From NCBI GenBank assembly GCA_032139905.1, contig JAQJDB010000007.1, positions 1,612,001-1,676,000 of the forward strand: a stretch of DNA of 64,000 bases, given 5' to 3'. A program made the position numbers and the translations under genes. The stretch comes from Nitrospira sp. MA-1. Its GTDB lineage: Bacteria > Nitrospirota > Nitrospiria > Nitrospirales > UBA8639. This document shows, one piece after another, positions 1 through 8,749 of this stretch (positions are counted from its first letter, which is position 1; each line of letters starts with the position of its first letter). The notes below the pieces were generated by a model that saw nothing but the letters and a program-made list of their open reading frames with translations, had not been told where the DNA came from and did not search any database.

Positions 1-546
1 GGAAACATAGAGCCTGCCGTAATTCCCATATATCTTAATTCATTGATGACCTTCTCTCGATCACAGATCGGAAGATCAATTGCTGATAAATAAATTTTCC
101 CATTTGATTCTTTTGATTTTATATAAGATTCTATGTCATCGATATTGGTTACAGTGGAAGCTGCTTGTTGGGAATCATTCGTTCATTCTCAATTGCTAAA
201 AACTCTCCAATTGAAAAATAGGGAGTTGGATGCGATAAAAGCATGCTTTGAGTTCCGTCCTCTTTCCACTGCTCTTGATCGAATATTAGAATTCTAATCG
301 TTTCTTCTCAACGCAGAATGAGGGTTTATTGGCAACAGGAGGCTTGTGCGGAACCGAAGGGAGCGGCTTTTATCAGATGTTTTGAATAAGGCTACCGTAG
401 TTGGGAAATTTTGATCCTGTTCAATTAAATACGCTACCCCTTGGAAGCATGTGGGCCTTTCATCAATATTAAGGATAATAGTTCCACTTGTGTCTCCGAT
501 GTAATTTCCTATCCACTGACCCTTGATTAATCAAATTCCCATCCAT
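1..546 (-). pseudogene. Broken FRG-domain protein gene (partial at window edge)
   Basis: Reading the minus strand from 546, a frame starts MDGNLINQG, then needs a one-base shift to continue WIGNYIGDTSG and NIDERPTCFQG. This resembles the N-terminal region of FRG-domain proteins. It stops at 294-296. A second piece (RILIFDQEQW, FSIGEFLAIENERMIP) and a third after another one-base shift (STVTNIDDIESYI, LPICDREKVINELRYMGITAG, to position 1) match the region after the FRG core. The core with its usual QH-G-PT-LLDW motif is missing, so the gene has an internal deletion and two frameshifts. The 3' end lies outside the window. FRG proteins have no settled function; some occur near defence or toxin loci. 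The family call rests on recalled motifs, but three separate fragments in the right order support it. Confidence 0.62.
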
Positions 547-625
547 TTGAAAAATAGTGAAATTAAATTGTCCGTTCAGTGTACTTTCTTAGCACCTCTT
601 ATGCTGATTTTTCAAACTTCCCTGG

Positions 626-1045
626 CTAAGTATTCATTTCTTCAGTAGAATTATCCACGGGGTCTTGGCCGAGTTCTTTGGCTTTCAAGATGCGGCGCAT
701 GATTTTGCCGGAACGGGTTTTGGGCAGTGAAGGGACAATTTCAATTTTCCGGGAGTTGGCGATTCTGCCTAACTTCCCTAAGATATGATCCTGCAAACTT
801 TTGATGAGGTCGACATTTCCTGCTGACCCTATTTCAAAACTACAAATGCCGTGATTTGTCCTTCTGCGTTTGGGTGTGGATTTCCGATAACGTCGGCTTC
901 CGCCACTGTTCGTGGCTACCTAGAGCCCTTTCAACTTCTGTGGTACCAATCCAGTTCCCGCTTTACAGATCCAGACAAACGGTTCTTTCCCAAAATCAGC
1001 CTCCTCTTTATGCCGGTTGTCCTTCTGCGGAGTAGAAACCTCGAT
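626..1045 (-). pseudogene. Decayed 3' fragment of an acetyl-CoA synthetase gene
   Basis: The minus strand at 626-1045 aligns base by base with the 3' end of the intact acs gene at 9513-11399. The last codons read KAKELGQDP and end in a stop at 626-628, and the region just before it encodes GKIMRR, the acs C-terminal motif. Identity is obvious up to about position 830 and then fades through small insertions and deletions to around 1045. There is no open frame through the fragment and no 5' part. It is therefore a relic of a second acs copy in the same orientation as the intact one, separated from it by the hydrogenase maturation operon. Confidence 0.85.
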
Positions 1046-1163
1046 TCCTTCTGATGAAATCATTTTGGGGCAGATTCGGTATTTCGAGGATTTTGTTCTT
1101 GGTTTTTGGCTATTAAAAAAAGACAAAGCTATACTGGACAACACGCATGGCTTTCTTAGGGTG

Positions 1164-1185
1164 GTTGGCCGGCCAGCCAACTTTT
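1164..1185 (+). terminator. Hairpin with short T run
   Basis: GTTGGC at 1164-1169 pairs with GCCAAC at 1176-1181, and four T follow. The centre is itself palindromic (TGGCCGGCCA). It could be an old terminator from the relic region before the hyp operon, but the T run is short. Confidence 0.3.
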
Positions 1186-1239
1186 CAGGCTAAAGGGGAC
1201 CATCAATGAAGTTTTCCCGTGAGGGGGAGCCTGGGCTAG

Positions 1240-1338
1240 CCCTATCATGTTCAGGTGTATGACAAGTTTGTAGTGGTGTCGGACTCAGGCAACAACCGTA
1301 TTCAACTGTGGGACATTGACGGAGCCTGGCTAATATGA
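1240..1338 (+). pseudogene. NHL-repeat protein remnant
   Basis: After an in-frame TAG at 1237-1239 the plus strand encodes about 32 residues, including VVSDSGNNRIQLWD, a textbook NHL-repeat blade, and then stops at 1336-1338. There is no start codon with a ribosome site, and the rest of a beta-propeller is absent. The relic ends on top of the hypF start codon, which suggests that the hyp operon was joined to the tail of an older NHL-repeat gene. Only the motif is seen; the parent gene is unknown. Confidence 0.55.
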
Positions 1339-3761
1339 TGGAAACAGTAACGGTGAGAACCTCAAACGAACAGGCATTCAATATCCAAGTGTCTGGATTG
1401 GTCCAGGGTGTCGGTTTTCGTCCGAAGGTCTGGCAACTGGCTCAACGATTTGATCTTCGAGGTCATGTTTCCAACAATGGAAACGGTGTTCAAATTCTGG
1501 TGGCCGGCGAGGAAGATAACCTCAGGCATTTCATTCATGATCTGACGCACAATCCTCCACCACTCGCAAAAATTACGGAAATCTTCACAATGCCCATTTC
1601 CTTGAGTGAGATCCCTGAAGGCACATTTGTCATTGCCGGAAGCGACAAAAGTGCTGTGCAGACCGGCATTGTGCCGGATGCCGCCCCATGCCCGGAGTGC
1701 CTGAAGGAAATATTGGATCCTTTTGCCAGGCGCTTCCGTTATCCCTTTACCAACTGCACGCATTGCGGGCCCCGCCTGACGATTCAGGAAGGGATTCCCT
1801 ACGACCGGCCTTCCACCACACTGAAGAATTTTCCTCTGTGCGAGGCCTGCCTGAAAGAATATCACGATCCCCGAGACCGGCGGTTTCATGCCCAGCCGAT
1901 CGCCTGCCACGCATGCGGTCCGAAGGTGTGGCTTGAACGGATAGACGGAAAACCTCTAGCGGTGCATTCCGATATGAAACTTGATGAGGCCGATGCGGTC
2001 TGCAGTCTCCTCCGGAAAGGCCATATTCTGGCTATTAAAGGATTAGGCGGTTTTCAACTTGCCTGCGATGCCACCCAAGAAGAGACGGTCAGACGGCTTC
2101 GTGCCTTGAAACAACGGGAGGGAAAACCGCTGGCTTTGATGGCACGCGACCTGGAGACCATACGACGGTATTGTGTGGTAGGGGAGAGGGAAGCCGAACT
2201 CTTGCAAAGCGCGGCCGCACCCATTGTCATCCTCAAGCGCCATCCGGAGATGACCCTTGCACCGGGAGTGGCTCCCGGCATGTCGACATATGGGTGTATG
2301 TTACCCAACTCACCGCTTCACCATTTGATCCTTTGCTGTATGACTCATCCTATTGTATTAACCAGCGGGAACCATGCGGGAGAACCCCAGTGGATCAACA
2401 ATGACCAGGCCAACGTACATTTGAAAGACATTGCCGAATTTGTGGTTCTGCATGATCGGGGGATTGCCCAACGTATTGACGATTCGGTGGTCAAAGTCAT
2501 GGATCAGGTTCCACGGGTGCTGCGACGGAGTCGAGGGTATGCACCTTCTCCCATTTGGCTTCCTTCGGGCTTCGAACATTCTCCTGCTATCCTTGCTATG
2601 GGTGGTGAACTTAAAAACACCTTCTGCTTACTCAAAGATGGACAAGCCCTGCTCTCCCATCACATTGGAGATTTGGAGGATTCTTTGACCTATGCCGATT
2701 ATCAACGGGCCATCTCCCATTACCAACGTTTGTTTGAACATAGTCCGGATAGTATTGCGGTTGATCTGCACCCGGAATATCTGTCGAGCAAGCTGGGACG
2801 GGCCCAAGCCAACGGTAGCCATCTCCCGATTCTTGAAATCCAACATCACCATGCTCATTTCGCGGCCTGTCTGGTCGAAAACGGAGTTCGCTTAACGACT
2901 GAACCGGTCCTTGGCGTTATCCTGGATGGATTGGGCTATGGAGAAGACGGCACGATTTGGGGCGGAGAGTTTTTGCTGGCGGATTATGGGGGCTTCACTC
3001 GTCTTGGGTCCTTTAAGCCCGTGCCGATGCTCGGCGGACCTCAGGCAATAAAGGAGCCGTGGCGGAACACCTATGCGCATGTGATGGCAGAAATGGGGTG
3101 GGCAGAGTTTGCGATGAACTACTCCGATCTGCCGTTGTTTGATCATTTCGAGATGAAACCTCGCATGATGCTGGACCGCATGCTGAGCCATGGGATTAAT
3201 AGCCCGCTTGCGAGTTCCTGCGGTCGGTTGTTCGATGCCGCCGCCGCTGCGATGGGTATTTGCACAGAGAACGTTCTGCATGAGGGGCAGGCTGCCATGG
3301 AGATGGAAGCTCTGGTGGACGACGAAACAATTCGGCATGAAGACGAATTATTAGCCTATCCATTTTCCATTCCGCGCCTGAAATCCTCTGGAATGCCCTA
3401 TGTCGAACCGTTAGGAATGTGGCAAGCGCTTTTGGGCGATCTAATCCTCCATACACCGGTTCCGGTCATGGCCGCACGGTTTCATAAAGGGCTTGCCAAC
3501 GTGATTTGCAGCATGGTCACCCAATGCTCACACCCTCCTGACGGTCACGGCCGGCATCACACGGTGGTCCTTTCAGGTGGCGTGTTTCAAAATCAGGTGT
3601 TATTTGAACTCGTAAAACACAAGTTGGAGGTAGAAGGATTCACCGTCCTTTCCAACAAACAGGTTCCAATGAACGATGGTGGCATTGCCCTTGGACAGGC
3701 CGCGATTGCCGCAGCTCGTTCCTTGCAAGAGACCAATGAGGTTCGATCCACATGTGTTTAG
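1335..3761 (+). CDS. hypF: Carbamoyltransferase HypF
   Basis: HypF uses carbamoyl phosphate and ATP to carbamoylate the C-terminal cysteine of HypE, the first step in making the cyanide ligands of the NiFe-hydrogenase active site. The 808-residue protein shows the full order: an acylphosphatase-like domain (VSGLVQGVGFRP near residue 20), four CxxC pairs of the zinc-finger region (CPEC, CTHC, CEAC, CHAC, about 118-195), a YrdC-like domain and a Kae1-like domain with the HHHAHFAAC metal motif and GGVFQN near the end. It is slightly longer than typical HypF. It is the first gene of the maturation operon and overlaps hypC by 10 bases. No clear ribosome site precedes the paired ATG codons at 1335 and 1338. 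Confidence 0.97.
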   Translation: MMETVTVRTSNEQAFNIQVSGLVQGVGFRPKVWQLAQRFDLRGHVSNNGNGVQILVAGEEDNLRHFIHDLTHNPPPLAKITEIFTMPISLSEIPEGTFVIAGSDKSAVQTGIVPDAAPCPECLKEILDPFARRFRYPFTNCTHCGPRLTIQEGIPYDRPSTTLKNFPLCEACLKEYHDPRDRRFHAQPIACHACGPKVWLERIDGKPLAVHSDMKLDEADAVCSLLRKGHILAIKGLGGFQLACDATQEETVRRLRALKQREGKPLALMARDLETIRRYCVVGEREAELLQSAAAPIVILKRHPEMTLAPGVAPGMSTYGCMLPNSPLHHLILCCMTHPIVLTSGNHAGEPQWINNDQANVHLKDIAEFVVLHDRGIAQRIDDSVVKVMDQVPRVLRRSRGYAPSPIWLPSGFEHSPAILAMGGELKNTFCLLKDGQALLSHHIGDLEDSLTYADYQRAISHYQRLFEHSPDSIAVDLHPEYLSSKLGRAQANGSHLPILEIQHHHAHFAACLVENGVRLTTEPVLGVILDGLGYGEDGTIWGGEFLLADYGGFTRLGSFKPVPMLGGPQAIKEPWRNTYAHVMAEMGWAEFAMNYSDLPLFDHFEMKPRMMLDRMLSHGINSPLASSCGRLFDAAAAAMGICTENVLHEGQAAMEMEALVDDETIRHEDELLAYPFSIPRLKSSGMPYVEPLGMWQALLGDLILHTPVPVMAARFHKGLANVICSMVTQCSHPPDGHGRHHTVVLSGGVFQNQVLFELVKHKLEVEGFTVLSNKQVPMNDGGIALGQAAIAAARSLQETNEVRSTCV

Positions 3762-4033
3762 GCATACCCGGGCAAATTGTAGAAATCAGCAATGTGGAGT
3801 ATAAGCTCGCGATCGTGAACGTGGGTGGGGTTCGACGGGAAGTGAATATCGCCTGCATTGTCGATGAGGAGCATTCTCCTGTGGCGTGTGTCGGGGATTG
3901 GGTGCTGATTCACGTGGGATTTGCCATGAGTCGGATTGATGAAACGGAAGCTAAGCGGACAATAGAGTTGCTGACTGAAATGGGAGAAGTGCAAACCGCA
4001 ATCCAGGCGATGCGTCAGTCAAATACCTCCTAA
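3752..4033 (+). CDS. hypC: Hydrogenase assembly chaperone HypC
   Basis: This is a small chaperone of the HypC/HupF family. It works with HypD to assemble the Fe(CN)2CO unit and hand it to the hydrogenase large subunit. The 93-residue protein begins MCLGIPGQI, which carries the essential Cys2, and keeps the beta-barrel core VNVGGVRREVNI and the HVGFAM segment. It starts inside the last codons of hypF, so translation is probably coupled. Length and sequence are typical of the family. Confidence 0.96.
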   Translation: MCLGIPGQIVEISNVEYKLAIVNVGGVRREVNIACIVDEEHSPVACVGDWVLIHVGFAMSRIDETEAKRTIELLTEMGEVQTAIQAMRQSNTS

Positions 4034-4044
4034 AGGATGGCCGC

Positions 4045-4737
4045 ATGTCTAATCAAAAAATATTAGCCTCTCTTTATCCCTTCCTGCAGCCGTCTTCGAA
4101 AGATTCGGCATCCGTAAAATCCGGATTACTTGAATCGGTGCGAATGAAATCACAAGATAGCACCCAGGTCATCCAAACATTTTTTGACGCACAGAGCGAA
4201 AAAGTCGTGGCCGCTGCCATGGCCGTAGCGGATATTTACCGGCATGAGGGACGGCTGTTTACGATGGGCAACGGCGGATCGAGCTGTGATGCCGCCCATA
4301 TTGCCGTCGAATTTTTGCATCCAGTGACCACCGGGCGCCCTGAGCTTCCTGCCGTCAATCTTGCGGCCGATCAGGCCATGATGACCGCTGTAGGAAATGA
4401 TGTGGGGTTTGATCACATATTTGTGCGCCAGTTGATCGCTCAGGGAAAGGCCGGGGACGGGGTGATCGGCGTGTCCACGAGCGGCAATTCCGAAAATATT
4501 ATGCGGACCTTTAGGAAAGCTAAGGAGATGGGGGTGACCACCATTGGCCTCACCGGGGGACTTGGAGGAGCCATGGCAACCTCTTCTGCAATTGATCATT
4601 GCCTGGTTGTGCCTACTGAGAGCATTCACCGGATCCAGGAATGTCACGTCCTGATCTATCACATCCTTTGGGATCTCGTGCACACCCTTCTTGCTGATCA
4701 TCGCGGCGCGTCGGCCACAAAAAAGGACACTCCATGA
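4045..4737 (+). CDS. SIS-domain protein, phosphoheptose isomerase (GmhA)-like
   Basis: The 230-residue protein has a SIS sugar-phosphate-binding fold. It shows GNGGSSCDAAHIAVEF, STSGNSENI and a C-terminal RIQECHVLIYH segment, the three landmarks of sedoheptulose-7-phosphate isomerase (GmhA). An extra N-terminal stretch of about 35 residues precedes the fold. An AAAGGA ribosome site lies upstream of ATG 4045, and the gene overlaps hypD by four bases (ATGA). GmhA makes a heptose precursor for LPS, and a heptose kinase gene is present at 45797, so it may be the cell's GmhA. Its place between hypC and hypD also allows a hydrogenase-related role. The fold is certain; the substrate is not. Confidence 0.85.
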   Translation: MSNQKILASLYPFLQPSSKDSASVKSGLLESVRMKSQDSTQVIQTFFDAQSEKVVAAAMAVADIYRHEGRLFTMGNGGSSCDAAHIAVEFLHPVTTGRPELPAVNLAADQAMMTAVGNDVGFDHIFVRQLIAQGKAGDGVIGVSTSGNSENIMRTFRKAKEMGVTTIGLTGGLGGAMATSSAIDHCLVVPTESIHRIQECHVLIYHILWDLVHTLLADHRGASATKKDTP

Positions 4738-5879
4738 AATTCGTCGATGAATTTCGTGATCCCCAAAAAGCTCGGATTCTTCTCCAGGAAATTGAGGGGC
4801 TGGTGAAACGGATACCCGTCTGCCGTGATCGCCCCATTTGGATCATGGAGGTCTGCGGTGGGCATACACACACTATTTTTCGCTATGGCCTCAATAAAAT
4901 GCTCCCGAAGGAAGTAGAGTTCATTCATGGACCGGGCTGTCCGGTTTGCGTCCTGCCACGAGGCCGCGTGGATGACTGTATTGCTCTGGCTGAACGGGAC
5001 GAGGTGATCATGACCACATTCGGGGATGCCATGCGGGTGACCGGCCTCAAGAAAAATCTCCTACAGGCCAAAGCCGAGGGAGCCGATGTGCGCATGGTCT
5101 ATTCACCATTGGACGCCTTGAATCTCGCCCGATTGAATCCTGAAAGAGAAGTGGTGTTTTTCGGTCTTGGTTTTGAGACCACCATGCCCAGCACGGCCCT
5201 GACCCTTCTTCAGGCGAGAGAAGAAGGGATTAACAATTTCTCGATCTTTTGTAACCACATCACGATCATTCCCACGATCAAGGCCATCCTGGATTCTCCT
5301 GACCTTCAGCTTGACGGCTTTTTGGGTCCGGGCCATGTGAGCATGGTGATCGGAACGAAGCCCTACTCCTTTATCGCTGAATATTATCGAAAGCCCATCA
5401 CCATCGCCGGGTTTGAACCACTGGACATATTACAATCCGTCTGGATGGTGCTTAAACAATTGGCGGAGGGACGCTGTGAGGTGGAAAATCAATATACACG
5501 GATTGTTCCTCCTGATGGGAACATGCAAGCGTTACAGGCTATTCAAGAGGTGTTTGAATTGCGAGAGTTTTTTGAATGGCGGGGATTAGGATCCATCGAT
5601 CATTCCGGGGTCAGGGTCCGTGAGGAATTTTCTGCGTTTGACGCTGAACGAAAATTTCCTCTTCCCAATCTGAAAATTGCTGACCCCACGTCCTGCCAAT
5701 GCGGTGAAGTCTTGAAGGGGGTGATTAAACCCAGTCAATGTAAGGTATTTGGCACGACATGCACTCCTCAGAATCCCTTGGGAGCGTTGATGGTTTCGAC
5801 GGAAGGCGCCTGTGCCGCCTACTACAACTACGGCTGGATTCCTGAAGAAGATTTACATCCGGCAAAAAGCCCCGTGTGA
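4734..5879 (+). CDS. hypD: Hydrogenase maturation protein HypD
   Basis: HypD is the iron-sulfur scaffold on which, with HypC, the iron atom receives its cyanide and carbonyl ligands. The 381-residue protein shows the family signatures: MEVCGGHTHTIFRYGL near residue 40, GPGCPVCVLP near 72, and the C-terminal cysteine cluster CQCGEVLKG ... CKVFGTTCTP ... GACAAYYNYG that holds the 4Fe-4S centre. Length is normal. It is translationally coupled to the SIS gene. An 88-base gap with no obvious hairpin separates it from hypE. Confidence 0.97.
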   Translation: MKFVDEFRDPQKARILLQEIEGLVKRIPVCRDRPIWIMEVCGGHTHTIFRYGLNKMLPKEVEFIHGPGCPVCVLPRGRVDDCIALAERDEVIMTTFGDAMRVTGLKKNLLQAKAEGADVRMVYSPLDALNLARLNPEREVVFFGLGFETTMPSTALTLLQAREEGINNFSIFCNHITIIPTIKAILDSPDLQLDGFLGPGHVSMVIGTKPYSFIAEYYRKPITIAGFEPLDILQSVWMVLKQLAEGRCEVENQYTRIVPPDGNMQALQAIQEVFELREFFEWRGLGSIDHSGVRVREEFSAFDAERKFPLPNLKIADPTSCQCGEVLKGVIKPSQCKVFGTTCTPQNPLGALMVSTEGACAAYYNYGWIPEEDLHPAKSPV

Positions 5880-5967
5880 GAAAATGGAAAATCTAAAAAA
5901 TCAGTTGAATATGATGAATCCTTAATCGCTCACTTCTACTCAACCTGCTTTCGTCAAGACCAAGCCC

Positions 5968-7008
5968 ATGCTGAACCGAACCACTAACGATGAACGGATT
6001 ACCATGGCTCATGGGAGTGGAGGAAAAGCCATGCGGGCACTTATCGAGGACCTGCTGGTTCCAACCTTTAATAATTCTCTTCTCGATACCTTAGAAGATC
6101 AGGCCACCATTCCGTTGAGAGAATTACTCCAACATGGTGATCGGCTGGCATTTACGACGGATAGCTATGTCGTGGATCCGTTATTTTTCCCGGGAGGCAA
6201 CATTGGCGAATTGGCCGTGAACGGGACAGTCAATGACCTGGCGGTCAGTGGAGCACGCCCGCTATTTTTGTCATGCGGGCTGGTGATTGAAGAGGGTTTT
6301 CCTTTGGACACACTTACTCTCATTGTCGAAGCCATGAAGCATGCGGCTGATCGAGCTGACGTGTCCATCGTCACGGGAGACACCAAAGTCGTCGAAAAGG
6401 GTTCCGCGGACAAACTCTTCATTAACACCGCAGGAATCGGCGTCATTCGAGAAGGTGTGTCCATTGCCGCGACCAATGCTCAACCGGGAGACGCCGTTAT
6501 CACCAATGGATTTATCGGTGACCACGGGGTGGCCATTCTTCTTGCCAGAAACGAATTGGCCCTGGAAGCCGATGTTCAAAGCGACACTCAGCCGGTCCAC
6601 GATCTGATTTCCCATATGCTGGATGTCTGTTCCCAGATCCATTGTTTGCGGGATGCCACGCGCGGCGGATTGGCCACGGTCCTGAATGAATACGCTTCCG
6701 CCTCGAACGTGTCCATTCAGATCAACGAGCCCCAGGTGCCTATTCGAGAATCCGTTCGAGGAGCCTGTGAAATTCTCGGCCTTGATCCCCTGTACCTGGC
6801 CAATGAGGGAAAAATTGTGGCAGTGGTCCCTTATGAAAACGCTCACGAACTTATTAAGGCCATGCGGGACCATCCCCTAGGCAAACACAGCGCCATCATC
6901 GGGAGGGTCAACTCCTCACCGGCGGGAATCGTGATACTTGCCACTACCTTCGGAGGTACACGAATTGTGGATACGCTGGTGGGGGATCAATTGCCGCGAA
7001 TCTGCTAG
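5968..7008 (+). CDS. hypE: Hydrogenase maturation protein HypE
   Basis: HypE receives the carbamoyl group from HypF on its last cysteine and dehydrates it with ATP to a thiocyanate, the cyanide donor. The 346-residue protein belongs to the PurM/SelD-like ATPase family. It has AHGSGGKAM near residue 14, NGTVNDLAVSGA, VTGDTKVVEKG and DATRGGLATVLNE, and it ends in the diagnostic LPRIC with the acceptor cysteine as the last residue. All key parts are intact. No strong ribosome site precedes ATG 5968, but an internal start would remove the N-terminal motif. Confidence 0.97.
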   Translation: MLNRTTNDERITMAHGSGGKAMRALIEDLLVPTFNNSLLDTLEDQATIPLRELLQHGDRLAFTTDSYVVDPLFFPGGNIGELAVNGTVNDLAVSGARPLFLSCGLVIEEGFPLDTLTLIVEAMKHAADRADVSIVTGDTKVVEKGSADKLFINTAGIGVIREGVSIAATNAQPGDAVITNGFIGDHGVAILLARNELALEADVQSDTQPVHDLISHMLDVCSQIHCLRDATRGGLATVLNEYASASNVSIQINEPQVPIRESVRGACEILGLDPLYLANEGKIVAVVPYENAHELIKAMRDHPLGKHSAIIGRVNSSPAGIVILATTFGGTRIVDTLVGDQLPRIC

Positions 7009-7020
7009 AGAAGAATAGTC

Positions 7021-7587
7021 ATGAAATTATTGACTCCTGAAATACTGGAAATCCTTGAAGACGGGCAACTCCAACGGTTGACCTATGCGGGACTTCCTGC
7101 TTTTCATCGCGGCAACGCCGTTTGGGAAGCATGCGTAGGGTATTGCGCCATGCAGGCAACTGGATGGGCTCTGTCTCATGAGCAATTATGGGATCGAAAG
7201 GGTTTATTCGTTGTCAGCGCCCATCCGGGTCCTGGTGTCCGTGATGCCATCGAGTTTGTGACACGGTGTGTGAGTCGAAAGCGGTTTCAATTACTCGAGC
7301 CTCACCAACCTGCTGTATGTAATCAGCACATGCAATTTCGTTGGTGGGTCACCCATTACGATCGAACGGTTGACGTGGAATTCAAAAATGGATTTGTCCC
7401 TGCACAATTTTTCGACCTCCTGGAGCCGGTGGGATCGGATCGGGAACCGCCTTCAGACTCTCTCAATCTCGAAAAACTGAAAGCCGATCTCACGGAGCGG
7501 CTGTGGGATGAACCCTTAACGGCTCTTTTTGACCTGACCCCCAGTGGAAAATCCACTGTTCTGGACCGGTTCGCATGCACGAATTAG
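7021..7587 (+). CDS. Unrecognised protein in the hyp operon, possibly FmdE-like
   Basis: I do not firmly recognise this 188-residue soluble protein. It lies 12 bases after hypE and overlaps hypA by 13 bases, so it is part of the maturation operon. Its layout weakly resembles the FmdE family: an FHRGNAVWEACVGYCAMQATG segment near residue 28 at the place of the FmdE FHGHLCPG motif, then SAHPGPGVRDAIEFVTRC, then an aromatic FRWWVTHYDRTVDVEF strand region. Cysteines at about 38, 42, 80 and 98 and several histidines could bind metal, but the canonical FmdE motif is not preserved. The C-terminal 50 residues look like a helical tail. The operon position suggests a part in hydrogenase assembly or regulation; the biochemical role is open. 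Confidence 0.8.
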   Translation: MKLLTPEILEILEDGQLQRLTYAGLPAFHRGNAVWEACVGYCAMQATGWALSHEQLWDRKGLFVVSAHPGPGVRDAIEFVTRCVSRKRFQLLEPHQPAVCNQHMQFRWWVTHYDRTVDVEFKNGFVPAQFFDLLEPVGSDREPPSDSLNLEKLKADLTERLWDEPLTALFDLTPSGKSTVLDRFACTN

Positions 7588-7904
7588 GGATCACTCGAAA
7601 TATTGTGTCCATTGTCACAGAAAAGGCTGGTGGAGAACCGGTGAGGCGAGTGACGATCGCCATCGGTAAACTCAGTGCGGTATTGCCCGAAGCCATCCGG
7701 TTTTGTTTCGACATTGTCAGTCAAGGAACCGTGGTGGAAGGCGCTGACTTGGAGATCCTTGAAATTCCGGGAACAGCTGAATGCCGAACCTGTGGAACGC
7801 ATTTTGAACTCGAGCAACTTTACGGCCGATGTCCGTGTGGTTCTGTCGACATCACACGGCTCACGGGAGAGGAACTGCTTGTGAAACACATGGTGATAGC
7901 CTGA
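7575..7904 (+). CDS. hypA: Nickel metallochaperone HypA
   Basis: HypA binds nickel and with HypB delivers it to the hydrogenase large subunit. The 109-residue protein starts MHELGIT, with the nickel-binding MHE N-terminus, and carries a C-terminal zinc loop: CRTC near residue 73, then CPCGS near 90. The second half of the zinc site is CxC followed by G, one residue shorter than the usual CxxC. ATG 7575 lies inside the previous gene, and the stop overlaps the hypB start by one base, so the three genes are tightly coupled. Confidence 0.95.
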   Translation: MHELGITRNIVSIVTEKAGGEPVRRVTIAIGKLSAVLPEAIRFCFDIVSQGTVVEGADLEILEIPGTAECRTCGTHFELEQLYGRCPCGSVDITRLTGEELLVKHMVIA

Positions 7905-8749
7905 TGTGTACGACATGCGGGTGCTCCGATTCAGGCAATCCGAGAGTGACGAACTTGCAAACCGGGCCTACCGATAAAACTGCCCATTCGCATTCCTATC
8001 ACTCACATTCCCATGGTGACCATGACCACCATCACGAGCATGGGCTTGATACTCACCATGACCATCAACAGGGACACGAAACCACTGTTCACCTGGAACA
8101 AGCCATTTTAGAGAAAAATGACCGGCTGGCTGAACGGAATCGTGAGTGGTTCCTCGATAGAAATATTGTGGCCCTCAACCTCGTCAGTTCGCCGGGTTCA
8201 GGAAAAACAACACTTCTTGAACGCACGATTCATGATTTGAAGCATGCCATACCCATTTCGGTGATTGAAGGGGATCAGGAAACCGTATTTGATGCCGAGC
8301 GCATACGAAAGGCAGGGTGTCCGGTGGTACAAATAAATACCGGTACCGGATGTCATCTAGAGGCCGACATGCTGGCACGAGGCATGGAAACGTTGCAGCC
8401 TCCATCCAATTCACTGGTACTAATTGAAAATGTCGGCAATCTGGTCTGTCCTGCTCTATTTGATTTAGGGGAACAGGCTAAGGTCGTCGTGTTTTCGGTC
8501 ACAGAAGGGGAAGACAAACCCTTAAAATACCCGCACATGTTTCAGCATGCGAGCGTCATGATCCTCAATAAAATCGATCTTCTGCCTCACCTCACCTTTG
8601 ATGTCAAAACATGTCTGGAATTTGCTCATAAGGTGAATCCCAAACTTCAGGTGTTTCAGCTTTCAGCCATTACTGGCGAGGGACTTCAACACTGGTATGA
8701 CTGGGTGACTTCACAGATCAAAAATTCAAAAAAACAAGTCATTCGCTGA
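7904..8749 (+). CDS. hypB: Nickel-delivery GTPase HypB
   Basis: HypB is a GTPase that hands nickel to the hydrogenase precursor together with HypA. The start at 7904 (TGATG overlap with hypA) gives 281 residues that begin MCTTCGCS, the high-affinity nickel motif of the family. A longer frame open to 7829 would only add translated hypA sequence. A histidine-rich stretch (HSHSYHSHSHGDHDHHHEH) at about 30-60 can store nickel. The GTPase part has the P-loop SSPGSGKTTLLE, EGDQETVFDAERI, ENVGNLVCPA and NKIDLL. All functional motifs look intact. Confidence 0.96.
   Translation: MCTTCGCSDSGNPRVTNLQTGPTDKTAHSHSYHSHSHGDHDHHHEHGLDTHHDHQQGHETTVHLEQAILEKNDRLAERNREWFLDRNIVALNLVSSPGSGKTTLLERTIHDLKHAIPISVIEGDQETVFDAERIRKAGCPVVQINTGTGCHLEADMLARGMETLQPPSNSLVLIENVGNLVCPALFDLGEQAKVVVFSVTEGEDKPLKYPHMFQHASVMILNKIDLLPHLTFDVKTCLEFAHKVNPKLQVFQLSAITGEGLQHWYDWVTSQIKNSKKQVIR

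Noticed and set aside
851-1054. 67-residue plus-strand frame at 851-1054
   Set aside because: It is antisense to the acs relic and lacks a ribosome site.
2892-3338. 148-residue minus-strand frame inside hypF
   Set aside because: Opposite strand of a certain gene, with no homology and no ribosome site.
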